Shown here: in pieces, positions 32,767-45,400 of the stretch
Layout of the letters: each line of letters begins with the position of its first letter
Numbering within the stretch: the first letter of the stretch is position 1
Source of the DNA: Acanthaster planci
Taxonomy: Eukaryota > Echinodermata > Asteroidea > Valvatida > Acanthasteridae
NCBI RefSeq assembly: GCF_001949145.1
Contig: NW_019091555.1
Location: forward strand, 249,425 to 313,424
Direction: 5' to 3'
DNA length: 64,000 nucleotides
Position numbers and translations under genes: made by a program
The notes under the pieces: generated by a model
What the model saw: only the letters and a program-made list of their open reading frames with translations
What the model was told of the DNA's origin: nothing
Database searches by the model: none

Positions 32767-33347
32767 TTAACCAATTGCTGCCGGGTGGTTTGAAAAATGC
32801 AGTACACACACAAACAGGACATTTTCTAGATTTTTAGTTTTCAAAATTCTTCAAAAATTCAGCATTTCAATTAATGGACGTTTACACCCACACGAATGAC
32901 TGCCTGATGGCTACTCTAATCTGACAGACAAAATCTATTGACGCCCGAGTATTTCAGCCAGGCCTGCCGCCTTGTAAAAAGAGCCCAGATTGTGCGGTGT
33001 TATGTAACTTTCTTTTGTTCACGAACCTGGCTCAGTGCACTGCTGACCTCTTTTCAATAGGGGCCATATTAACGCGCAGTGGGTCCTGTGTGGCTCATCA
33101 CTGCGATGGTGAAGTGCTTTTGTCCCCGGTGGTAATCTGCTCGCACTAAATGCCCAAAACCATGGTATACTGTTTCAAAACAAGGCTGGATTATCTCCAC
33201 TATTGAGAGTGAAAAAATGTCTGTAATGCCCAGCAGCCTGGTCTTTTGTTATAAGGCTCAGCTCTCTTTGTTCGATTTCGGAGACCCCGGGCCACATGTA
33301 TAAAGCATACGTATCTAATACTGGAATCCCCGGCAGCAAGTGGTTAA
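32767..33347 (+). mobile_element. piggyBac-like TTAA element, copy 3 (581 bp)
   Basis: TTAACCAATTGCTGCCGGG and CCCGGCAGCAAGTGGTTAA form the ends. Both TTAA target sites are intact. It is in the same orientation as the copy at 30469. Confidence 0.78.
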
Positions 33348-35674
33348 GCATATATCTCTTGATATTGTCAGCCTGCCTTTGCAAGAACTTAATCTATGTA
33401 TTCCTGATCCAGAGGGAAAAGACAAAAGAAATGAGGACTTGAAATAGGTGTGCGCGGAGATGTATTTTTATGAAGTTATTCCTTAATTGGGCATTATGGT
33501 GCATGCTAATCCCTGGCAAATATCATACGAGTTGCTGCCGGTTATTTTCCGAGTCGGGGCTTATATACCTTGACAGTCTGGTGCCTTTGTCAATAGCTTA
33601 ACTGCCCGTGATAGGGAATCTTACAAACATGGCAACAGTGATTGTAGTTTCAGACTTTCAAGGCTAAGTTTGTTCCAGACTTGAATCAAGGCTAAGTTTG
33701 TTCCAGGTCTTCCTGCAAATGAGGTTTCATTATCTGTAAATGATATTGACAAAAAAAAAAAAACAGAAGAAAAAGTCCCATTCCAGTTGAGATGGTGTGA
33801 TTAGATTGTATAAATCAGTGTTTGAGTCGTGTTTCTTCGCATGAAACTGCTTGTACAAGATGCAAGCAGATAAAATTGGTCTACACGGTTTTATTAACAT
33901 AACACTACCAACCCAGTGTGGGTGTAACTCCTTCGTTTTGTGTAGTTTAGAAAACTCGGTGAAAATACTAATTTTTCTTGTACTGTGAACTATTTTAAAG
34001 CTGGATATTCGCTCACGATTTTCCTTGACCGTTCCTCTTTTGCTATGGATAACCCTGGCCCCCAAAGTGCCTCTAAGACTGTTCTCCAGAAAGGGTGTAA
34101 CATTGTATGGACCTGGCTTAGTACATGTACTCACAAGGTTCTCACAACCTGCATTACACGGATCTCTTTTGTTCACAAGTCTGCACTAGGTATGTAAGGT
34201 TGGCACGCACTGCATGCACAGGTGTCACTATCGACTGATATATTGAGCTGCTGTGGTGATTAACACCAGATTGCTAGAACTATGTGTTACTGGATGGCCA
34301 CGCCCTTTCTTATTACAAATGGCTGCAACTTTCATTGCATCCACCTTATTTGATAGCAATACCAGTGATAAGCACTAGAATTGATATTAATTTTAACAAT
34401 CATTCTGAAATTTTGACAGCTAGAGACGTGCACTGCTTTAATACCATATATGCAAGTTCCAGGAGGAATGAGTCACATGTATAATGCGTTGATGGTTTGA
34501 AGAGTTTTTACCAAGGCCAAAATATTTTTATACAAATTAAGGTCACTACGAATGTATATACGTGTATGTAATGTATGAGCAACTTCGTGTAATGCATATT
34601 GCTACACATTGAAAGAATGGACAGTAAAGAATAACTTTGGACAAGAAAGTGTTTGAATGTGCAATTTTGCAGTCTGTGTTTTTCAGAAATGAGTAAATAG
34701 GCAGGACAAACGTCATTGTTAATACGCAAGAAAAAGACAGAACATGAGCACTCAATAGCACTTTCAGTGAAGGTCGTTTCTGACGTATCCTGAAACCAGG
34801 CCGAAGAAGGTAAATGCAATGTTCCACAGTTCCTCTTGCCGACTGATAATCTCATACCTCAAAGTGATCCATAGTTAAATTTTGTCTGTCAAAAGCTTGG
34901 GTTGTTGCAGGCTTTGAAAGTTGCGGAATTTGCAGTGTTCTTGTGCATACTGGTGTGATTTATCCAGCTCATGGCCTGAAGCCTTCAGCCTGGTTTTGGA
35001 GCAGTGGGTCACAATTCTCCCAGCCCAACCAGGCCAAATCCACTGTAGGGATGAACTCTGGACTGCAGACCACAACGACACATTGTGTAATGACCGGCAC
35101 ATTTATTCATAAATACAACTACTGAAATTGGTAATATACCTCAACAATTCTCACGTTTTGTTATTGCTCGTAGGTAATCACTTCCATAAAGTGCATCACA
35201 GTTTCCATGGTGAATTAGGCAGCATTGAATGTCTCTCGCGGTAAAACAAGGCACAGATAACTTGGGGGGCATCTTCACTAGGAATGTTTCAGTCTTATTA
35301 AATACAAATGTACCAATGACACAAAACTGTACAAAAAGGATGGCACTCAGTAAGGCTAGTTAAGGCATTTCTCTTCAAATACTGATGTACATGTATTGCT
35401 ATTCTGAAAATGCTATAATTCAAAACTCTTGAAGCTACGGCTACTGAATACACTGTTGGCTGCCCTCTAATGTCACTTGACAGTCAAATTCATGTTCAAG
35501 GCAAAAGATAATTTTAAATTGAATCACTGTTGAGTTTTGATTTGGAAACAGCCCCCTGGCTGAGAGCTGTTGGTGGCGCTGTGTGACCAAAGGAGGTCTG
35601 AGAAAAAGCCCTTTACATATTGCTGAAAGCTCACGGGCATCACGCATCACTCGCGCAGTTTCTTTTGACAGATT

Positions 35675-35680
35675 TTTATT
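35675..35680 (-). terminator. CCDC18: Candidate CCDC18 polyadenylation signal
   Basis: AATAAA on the minus strand lies about 320 bases past the CCDC18 stop codon. No transcript evidence is available. Its distance is plausible for a 3' UTR. Confidence 0.3.
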
Positions 35681-35999
35681 TTCTGCAGAATGCGTACAAA
35701 AACCACACTGGGTGTTGTGTCCATCAGAGGTCTGCAACTCAGCACAGATGCATGACTGCAAAATGATCTTGACCTCATCGCACTCCTGGGAAATTTTTTT
35801 ATGACCTGTCCTCTGAATAATCCTTTCCAATGATAGAGGGCGCCCTTTATGCACACAGCAACCAATAAGACCACAGACATTTCCTTAAGATAGTTCCTTT
35901 AACTTTCCTCTTGGTCGTCTTCTGCTAGAGGATGCCCTTCAAATGCAGAGCCGGCCCAGGCAAGGTCCCCCCTCCCTTCTATGTTTTTTTTTTGGTTCT

Positions 36000-36497
36000 T
36001 CATCCGTCGTCCGGGTCCTTGCCCAGGATGCGATTGGTGATCTTGCGGGCGTGGTCCCTCATGTTGTAGAGCTGGTCGTCGATGCGGCGACGCCTCTCAT
36101 CGTTGGCCCGCAGCCTGTCCTGCAGGTCGGCCATGCTGGTAAACATGAAAGCACAAATCCGGTAAAATGTGAAACTCCTGTCGAGCTTCAACAATGTGAC
36201 ATGGCATCTATTATGAATCTGAGGGGCAATATCTCTCACTGCAACACCTACAAAACTGCGCACAATTTTATCCCAAATTCAATTTCTGACGATGTCTGCA
36301 CTGGCATGCAAACAATCAAGGGTCAACGTCCACCCCATGCTGTGTGCAACCCAATTAATCTCCTCTACCCCAATGAAATTTTTGTTTATACCAGTCTTCC
36401 GGTTTGAGTGGTGTCTCCTTGGAAGGCTTGCCGCTGACGAGCTTGGCCCGCTGTGTGGCTAAACGCTTCTTAAGAGGCAGTATCTTTGGAGAACCGT
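36000..36497 (-). other. CCDC18: CCDC18 last two exons: basic and arginine-rich C-terminus
   Basis: Exon 36497-36392 encodes a basic segment (ILPLKKRLATQRAKLVSGK). The final exon 36135-36000 encodes MADLQDRLRANDERRRRIDD and ends KITNRILGKDPDDG with TGA at 36002-36000. Splice sites and phases fit exactly. I do not recall these segments from human CCDC18, which ends soon after the GMLRYINKE helix, so this is an extension beyond the human C-terminus. Confidence 0.82.
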
Positions 36498-39400
36498 CTG
36501 TGAATGAAATTGAAATGTTGATTGCAAATGGACTACAATCACTTGGATTCATTAAGAAAGCATGATGAGCAGGGGTAATTTTACATGTTCAGAAGTCGCA
36601 TGTTGGTGGATATGCATATGTCATAATACTGCGTAAATAGTTGTTACTCTGTGATATGTTCTTACTGGTTGATTTCATGATCTTTGGTTGGTGGCCCTGG
36701 GTCCTCCCTCTATCTGGTGATTTGGATGATGGGGAGACTCCCCTACTCCCTGCAGAAGTCCTGGATCCGCCCCTCCCCTTACTTGGGCTCCCCCAGCGTT
36801 CCCCTCCAACGTCCTGAATCTCGGACAGACTTAGTGCCAGCTCCGAGTCCTCTTGAGTCAAGCCAATCAGAGAGTGCCCATGCTCCGTGAGACTGGATAG
36901 GTTAGGGTTGGGGGAGTGACTGTGGGCGGCGGAATCTTGCTGCTGTTGACTGGCGATGTGACGGTTCACGAATGCCAACATCCCTTGCAAGGTTTCCAGG
37001 TTTTCGGCATCCTCGGCACTGTCAGTATCAGAGAAGTGCCCCAGGGAGGCCGGCTCCTTCATGACCCTGTTGCGAGAGTGGACATCTCGCGGCTCGTACC
37101 CCACCATCGGCTCCTGCACGTCCCGACTTCCGTACAGCCCCAGCGAGTGGTAGCCGGTGTCTGTCAAGTGTCGGGAGTGGTTCCCACGGTGCGGACTGCC
37201 AGTTTGCAGGTGCATGTCTCGGAAGCTGTTGCGAAGGCCGGCGTCCACCCCGATCCCGGACGACGGCAGGTTGTGATCTGAGGCACTTCGGCGTAGCACG
37301 ATTCTCGGGGACTTGAACAGTGGGGATGAGGGGGCCACTAGAGGAGGTATGAGGTACGGGGCAATACCCCTGCTAGGGGTGGCTGAGGAGGAGTGGTTGG
37401 GGGGCTCGTGAGTTGTGAACTGGGTGCCAAAGGTGGCCCTCTCGTAGCCTGATATGCGGGCATTCAAACGGGCTACCTCCGCTTCCTGAATGGGAAATCA
37501 AAGCAAAATTTCAGACTCTAGGAAACTGTATGTAAATGTAACAGACCATCACACCACAATGCTACAAAACGGATCAAATGTCAACGTGGAAGCTTGCTCC
37601 TTCTTTTAACTTTCTTAATTCAGGCAACCATCATTTGAATTGGGGATGGCATATCACATTCTCAAAATGATTCCTGTCATGATTTTTCTGAGGCACATTC
37701 TTGTCCATCAAAGACACTGAACAAACTCAAAGTCTCCTGAACAGAACAGCAATCAAGAACTCAGGTACTTGGTGGCAGCCAGGATTAACTTGGGTGAGTT
37801 CAGGTGCTCCTAAACCAGCAACCTGGAGTCTATCATTCACAAAACGCCACATACCACTATCAACATACTAAAATCCACATTCTCAAAGCTCCACAACCAA
37901 GAGCCACTGCCCAGATCCTAAAAATCTATAATCCCCATGGAAAACATCCACACTCCAACACACTTAAGATCTTTTCTCCAAACCTGTGCAACCATGACAA
38001 TACATCCAAAGACCACAAATCCTTCAAATAAAATCCCAGATCTCAAATGCACAATCCCAATATAAGGCTTGTGAGCATTCTGTTGAGAAACTGCCCACCT
38101 TGATGACGATGGCCTCGTTGGCAGCCTGGATCACCTCCTTCCTTGCCTGCAGCTCGTTCTCCAGCCCGGTGACCTTCTCCCGGAGGGACTCTGCCTCCTG
38201 CCTGCCCCTGGCCTCTGCGTCCTTAAGCCGGCTAATCTCTAAACGGTGGCTGGCCTCCAGCTGGTTCTTGGAGGCCAGCAGCGCCGCGTGGCTCTCCTGC
38301 AGATGCGCCAACTACCAAAAAAAGAAGGAACATCGGTAAAATCAATATTTTTGGTCATTTCTTCCCTTCTGTTTTCCACCTAGTCTTGATCAAATGTTTT
38401 TTATAAAGCCAGAGAGTACTCTAAAAAGTGCAGACTATAACCTTTATACAAGCATCCATTTCCACTGAGCCCACATGTTCTGGTGTATCTCTTTCATCTG
38501 ACAAGCATAAAGGTTTGTATTGTGCACATTCAGTTAAAAATGGATACAAAACTTTGTTGTACAACTTATACCTGTGACTGGCGAACACAAGTCAAAGTGT
38601 TCTTCCTTGGCTGTCATAAATTGGCCACATATACAACACTACACTCAGTATCGTCACTGAGGCATTTAGTGACTTTATTTGCTCTTGAAACTTCAGTAAA
38701 GAATTGGATAAAAGACTCAGGACTCAAGATAATATTTTAACCACTTCATGCTGGGGCATTTTTCAATGTTGATGATGTTGGGCCGGCATGACTATCATTT
38801 TTTCCGTTTTCAAAATCCTTCAAAAATTCATAATTTCATTTAACGGTCGTTTATAGCCGCACGAAGTAATCTTTAGGCACTACTCTAAGCAGCCTGGTCT
38901 TTNNNNNNNNNNNNNNNNNNNNNNNNNNNNNNNNNNNNNNNNNNNNNNNNNNNNNNNNNNNNNNNNNNNNNNNNNNNNNNNNNNNNNNNNNNNNNNNNNN
39001 NNNNNNNNNNNNNNNNNNNNNNNNNNNNNNNNNNNNNNNNNNNNNNNNNNNNNNNNNNNNNNNNNNNNNNNNNNNNNNNNNNNNNNNNNNNNNNNNNNNN
39101 NNNNNNNNNNNNNNNNNNNNNNNNNNNNNNNNNNNNNNNNNNNNNNNNNNNNNNNNNNNNNNNNNNNNNNNNNNNNNNNNNNNNNNNNNNNNNNNNNNNN
39201 NNNNNNNNNNNNNNNNNNNNNNNNNNNNNNNNNNNNNNNNNNNNNNNNNNNNNNNNNNNNNNNNNNNNNNNNNNNNNNNNNNNNNNNNNNNNNNNNNNNN
39301 NNNNNNNNNNNNNNNNNNNNNNNNNNNNNNNNNNNNNNNNNNNNNNNNNNNNNNNNNNNNNNNNNNNNNNNNNNNNNNNNNNNNNNNNNNNNNNNNNNNN

Positions 39401-42400
39401 NNNNNNNNNNNNNNNNNNNNNNNNNNNNNNNNNNNNNNNNNNNNNNNNNNNNNNNNNNNNNNNNNNNNNNNNNNNNNNNNNNNNNNNNNNNNNNNNNNNN
39501 NNNNNNNNNNNNNNNNNNNNNNNNNNNNNNNNNNNNNNNNNNNNNNNNNNNNNNNNNNNNNNNNNNNNNNNNNNNNNNNNNNNNNNNNNNNNNNNNNNNN
39601 NNNNNNNNNNNNNNNNNNNNNNNNNNNNNNNNNNNNNNNNNNNNNNNNNNNNNNNNNNNNNNNNNNNNNNNNNNNNNNNNNNNNNNNNNNNNNNNNNNNN
39701 NNNNNNNNNNNNNNNNNNNNNNNNNNNNNNNNNNNNNNNNNNNNNNNNNNNNNNNNNNNNNNNNNNNNNNNNNNNNNNNNNNNNNNNNNNNNNNNNNNNN
39801 NNNNNNNNNNNNNNNNNGCTAGTTCCAGGTCTCCTTACATAACCAGTGCATAAGAAGACCCCGAACGACGACCTAAGCCTGCATCGGATGGGGCTTAAAT
39901 CTCCCTCACCTAGCCCTTACCTTCTCCCGCTGGACCTGCGCCAGTTGTCGCCGGGCCTCGGCCAGCTCTAGGTGGTGTCGCTGCATCTGCTCCCGGGTCA
40001 GTCGCAGCTGTTGGCCCTGGGCCAGCTCCTCCTCCCTGTGGCTGCTGCACTGCTGGCTCAGCTCCTCAATCCTCTGCAAGTTGGAGAGAAACAAATTTAT
40101 TTCAATCCCAACAGAACTATGTTCACTTGACAATAGATTTCAACCCTCTGCAAGGTGCAAAGAAGCATGTTAATTAGATCTCAAGGGAACAATTGCAAAC
40201 TACTGACCTTAAAGTCTTTTATGTAGTAATATGAACTCTAACCTCTAGGAAGACTTGCAGAGTGTCACTTTTACACGATATCCCAACTTTTGAAAAAGGA
40301 ATCATATAGTGGTGTACTTTTAAAATGCAGCGAATCACAACAAACATAGACTCTTGAGAGTCATTTGACTATTTGTACAAAATTAATTATTGCCATAATT
40401 TCTTAGTATGTGCTAAACTAACAAGCCGTGTTCAACAGTCAAGTTCCAAGTTCAACACATGATCCACCTCAACAGACTTCCTGAATGGTTAAATGTGTAT
40501 GTACAAAACCAATGGAGGATTTAAACATGAATAAATGTCTTTTGCTGTAGACTCACCTAATGCTCCGTCATTTTAAGCCTTCACAGATAGGTTATATTGA
40601 CCCATCCTAAGGTGTGAAGTGGTTGGTGCTCTCTTCTAGCACCTCAGAATCTTTATAAAACCTCAGCCCTATTTCGCTTTGGCTGTCCTCAAACCTACCT
40701 TTTGTAGCTGTGTGATTTCCGCAGCCTTGTGGCCGATCTCGTTCTTCTGTCTGCTCACGAGTTGCTCCAGTTGCTGCACCTGCAGGGCTCGCTCTTTGAG
40801 TGTTTCCTGCTGCTCACCGCACCTGTCGTCCAACTCGCCAATCTAAGATAAGATTCAACAACCGTGCTAGGCGTACACACGTACAAATGTCGCTGAAGCC
40901 ATGTGCCAAATTTTACTTCAGTTCTTCCATTGCTATTCCTTCTTGATGCATACCAATAGTAGTGTCAAGTCTATTGAGGGACTAGGGGCCATTTAAGGTG
41001 ACAATCTTTGGAACTTGAGATATGTAGGATGAATGCTACCTTCAGAAACTAGGTAACTAGAGTGCAATAATGTAAATTTGTACCAAGGAATGCTTCACAG
41101 GCTTTGCAACTTCTTTAGGCCCCTATCTGCTTTGGAATTCTTGTATCAATTTTTGACCGTCACGAGAAAATGAATATTCCACATCAGCCAAAGGCAGCGT
41201 ATGTTGAAAATGCAAAATACTGGCTTTACGCTCAATCTAACTTCAATCAACCCATGCTCAAATATCATTTTTAGTATAAACAAATAAAACTCTCTACTCA
41301 ACCTCAGTTTTCGGTGCTTGAGAGGAGACTAGTTTGCCAGCCTTCCTCAGTATGGGGATTATGCTTCACGCTTTTTCAACGGTTCCTTGCTATGTTAAAG
41401 TAATTTTTGCTGAGTACCAACTGCAAGGGGCCTGTACCTTTCTGGAGCACTGTTTCAGTTCATACTGGCTCTTGCTTAGGCTGTTCTCCAGCTGCAGGAT
41501 TTTCTGGTCGGCTTCACTGCGGTGTTCCTTAACCACTGTGTCCAGCTGGCTCACCTAAAACAAAATTAAAATGAATAACTGTACCACTAAGAAACAATCA
41601 AGCTGGTTGACACAAGACGATTTCCCAAGAGGCATGACTACCAATGCACAACGAGTGAAATATATTTTCCTTATGCTTTAATGAGAAGAAACAATTCCTG
41701 AATAATGTCAGAATGATGATGTAAGGCCACTATCCATCAATACTGTGGTCAACTACTTCACAAGCACTGGACAAGTACTTAACATTGCTTCTTAAGTTTT
41801 TATAAGTACCCCACCTCTAATGAGGACCACAAGGTATAGATCTTTGTCATCGGACACCATCTTCGTAGGAAATTGCAGCTATGTGTTCAATGCCAACGAG
41901 CACATATACATCCAAATATCCTTGAAATATGGGCACGGCCAACGCACGTCACAAAAATTTGACGGAAGGATATCACGTGAGGGAGACTTGATCATGAAAA
42001 TGCAACAAAGACGTTCCTTGTCACTGGCTATTTATGGTCAGTGAAAGTGCTTGTGACAGCACTCGAGATGACTATGTTTATACACTGTAAACTAACACTG
42101 ACCAGACTGACTGACCCAGCCTACCTGGGTGGCTCTTTGCTGCAATTCTCGCTGGCTGCTCTTCAGCGCCTCGTCCATCTCTGCCATGTCCTGCTCACGG
42201 TTCCTGGCCTCGTTCTGACTCCGCCTGGCAAGATGGATGATTTTGAAAAATGTGAAGTACTCCTGAAGTACTAGGGAAGTACTCGACTATAACAACATGC
42301 TATTACACCTGAGGTTGTCAGTGAGTTCCTGCATCAAGTGCTGCTTCTGTTTGACCTTGGCCGAGTTGCACTGCAGCATTCACCTGTTTGAAGTACTTAC

Positions 42401-45400
42401 GAAAGTACCTGTAATCATTGTTTAGTGCTAGTGTAGTACTTAACAATAACATGATGCTTACCTCAGCTCATTGGTGAGTTCCTGCATCCAAAGCTGCTTT
42501 GCTTGGCCTTGACCAAGCTCAGCAGCCACTTTAAAGTAACGGTTATAATTGGCAAGTACTTGTCGTGCGGTACTTGTGTAGTTTTAACGATAATACGGTA
42601 CTAACCTCAGCTCATCGGTGAGCTCCTGCATCCTCTGCTGCTTCTGCTTGGCTTCAGCCCGGCTGCGCTGCAGCACTCGCTGCAGCTCTGACAGCTGCTT
42701 GGTGGCTGTTTGCACCTCCAGCTGGGCCCGGTTCAGCTCCCCGTCCAGCTCCAGCGACTGCTCCCGGTGGGCCTGGTTCTCCTGCCTGATGGTCTCTAGG
42801 GCCCCCTCCAGGTCAGACACTGAAGTTCACGAAAAAATAACCCAACCAATTCAAAGATATGTCATATTGAAATTATGTGGCAAGCACCCACACACTCTGT
42901 GGGGCATGGCTGTGGCTACGAGCTGGTAGTTTCTTTCCAGCCATAGCTAACTGATTCAGACACTGTTGTGCTGACCAAGAGCTGCTTTATTATATCGTAA
43001 TCTCAGTGAAGGCAAAGGCAAGCACAGATTTGCAACTTCACAGCATACGCTCCTGCTGAAAATTTGCTCAGCTCCTGTTCAGTTCCACAATTCATCCTGA
43101 ATTCATTTCATTCATGTTCACATTCACTTTCTCGGTGAGTAGGAATCAACATTTACCCAAGAAATCTCAATTCATTGGATGTATTGACCAGAAGGATTCT
43201 GACAGTAGCCGAAATCCAGAATCAAATGATTACAAATCAAACTACAAATTCACTGAGCAACTAGGACAACAAACCCTTTGTAAAGTCACGACGTGAGAAT
43301 GTAACAGTCCTGGTGAATGCAAAACCAAATTTGCAAGATGGTTATTCCACTAAATAAGACGCACACAACTCTGGGACCTTTTTCCACGGCCATGGGAGCG
43401 TGCAGATTCTTCAGACAATCTGTTGGGTGATACAGCATGCGTTCCCAACTACGACAGGGTCTATCCTAATGAAACACTCCCTGAGCATTCCAAGCCTCAA
43501 GACCCTCCTTCGACCGCCGTACTCTCGGAACACTCGGCTTCATCCTGACCTTTGGCCGTCATGTTCTCCAGCTGCAGCTTGGCCTCTCTCAGTTCCCCCT
43601 CCAGCTGGGTTGCCTTGGCCGCGTGGTTGTCGCAGTCCTGCTTGGTCTGGCTCAGCTGCAGCTCCAGGTCGGCTGAGCGAGTGTCAGCCTCAGCAAGGTC
43701 GGCCTGGGCTTGACTGGCACCAGAGATGGAAAGGAATGCAAAGGACTGAATAAAATATCAAATTATATAAGTCTGATGTACAGAAGCTACTCTAGTATAC
43801 AACGAGGAAATCATAAACATGAACATTTAGAACTGCGCAAGACTGTACAAAACTACTTGAATATTTAATGCCAAAAAGGGTGAATTAAAATCAGAAGGAA
43901 TTTAAATACTGGGTCAAGGTTGTGAAGTCAAAACTTCATATCAGATTACAGCAATAATGATATTGTCACACTAAAATAGATTGTAAATGTGGTATACCGT
44001 GGAGTCTTAAATTGAAGTGGGTATGTCAACCTCAGAGAGTAACGGTAAGCAATATTTCTTATATTTGTGATAAATCCATGTAGAGATGATTGTACCTCCC
44101 TCCAATTTAGTCAACTTGACCATGATCAAACAACGAAGGATGCTCGGAAGTTTTCTAGAACCTCACAGCATCTCAGATCATCTGCATGTGACAATTTTCA
44201 CTCCTTACAATCAAATTGGCAGGGACCAGAACTAAGAATAGATGTGTCACAGCATGCGTACACGGATGCATATAAACATTTAGAATAAGTGGATTCAGAG
44301 AGGCCAAAGGCTCCTTAGTTGCTCCTTGATTGGCTGACCAGTCTCTCATCTAGTGCCATATTTAGGACTGGGGTAGAGTCTAGGCTCACAGGTTCTCTTT
44401 TCCCAACTACCTGAGAGCCTGGGTTGCTTCAGTCAGCTGACTGGTCCGATCCTCCAGGTCCATGCAGGCTTGGTGTAGCTTCTTCTCAATCAGGGCTGCG
44501 TCCTTCTCGGCCGCGACAGTCACATGGTTTAAACCTTTCTCCAGATGGGACACCTGTCAAAAGACACATCAAAAATGACATACTTGAATGACATGTTAAG
44601 TTTAGATTTTTATGTAAGGGCCAACTTGTTGTCTTCACCAAGGTTATTTGTTACGGCCCAGACATTTCAATTCAACTTCCCGATACGACATGAAGATTGC
44701 TCAAAATATTTCCATAGAATTGCAGCAGAGCCCAATTTCTTGGGTTTCTAAACAGAAAATGCTGCATAAGAACTTTACGTGTTCAGCAAAAAGCAGCTGG
44801 GATCAAGTCACACCCTAAGCACATTGCATGACGTTTTGGTTGGTAACCAGCTGTATTGCCCTAAGCCAAAGTTTCCTGGGTTTAGGGACTCACCTGGTGC
44901 TCCAACTGCCCTTCCTTGTCCTCTAGCTCAGCCAGGCGCGCTGTGCTCTGCAGCAGCATTTGCTGCCGTTCCTCCAGGGCCCGCTCCAGCTCCGAGACCT
45001 GCTCGGCACTCTGCGCCTGCTGGTCCCTGGCCTGCTCTAACTGCTTCTCCAGCTTCCTTATCTGCTTGGGCAAAGTATCAAGTGCCAGTTAGCATCTACA
45101 CAGCGTTATTAAGTGCTCAACAATGATACTTAACCGTATCAGCCGACATCTCATTCACCTACTGCATACTAAGTTAAGCCCTCAGAGGTACCAGATTGCT
45201 TGGAGCATACGGATGTTATTGCAATAAAGCAGACTGCTCAAGGACATAAGAATGAACTGTGCAGGGGTTTATGAAGCTACACGACTGTTGCATTAATTCA
45301 ACTTAATTTGGAGACTCTGATCATTACAAGTCCATATCACCTGCTCTTTTCTCTCCTTCCTCACCCCATTTGTCACAGTGTCTAAACACCTAGTGCTCAT

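Larger units (their letters stand above)
29546..35999. other. Intergenic region between convergent XPR1 and CCDC18
   Basis: No gene is supported here. The region contains XPR1 3' UTR of unknown length, a recent ~142-bp tandem duplication (30079-30345), two TTAA-bounded piggyBac-like elements (30469-31063 and 32767-33347), and at the right end the CCDC18 3' UTR. ORFs of 100-148 codons in this stretch have no recognisable family and no splice context. Confidence 0.65.

Noticed and set aside
33730-34176. 148-codon minus ORF in the intergenic region
   Set aside because: It has low-complexity ends, no family resemblance, and composition like flanking non-coding DNA.
42461-42540. An extra CCDC18 exon in intron 19
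   Set aside because: The copy has a donor but no in-phase acceptor and contains a stop in the needed frame. It is a duplicated exon end.
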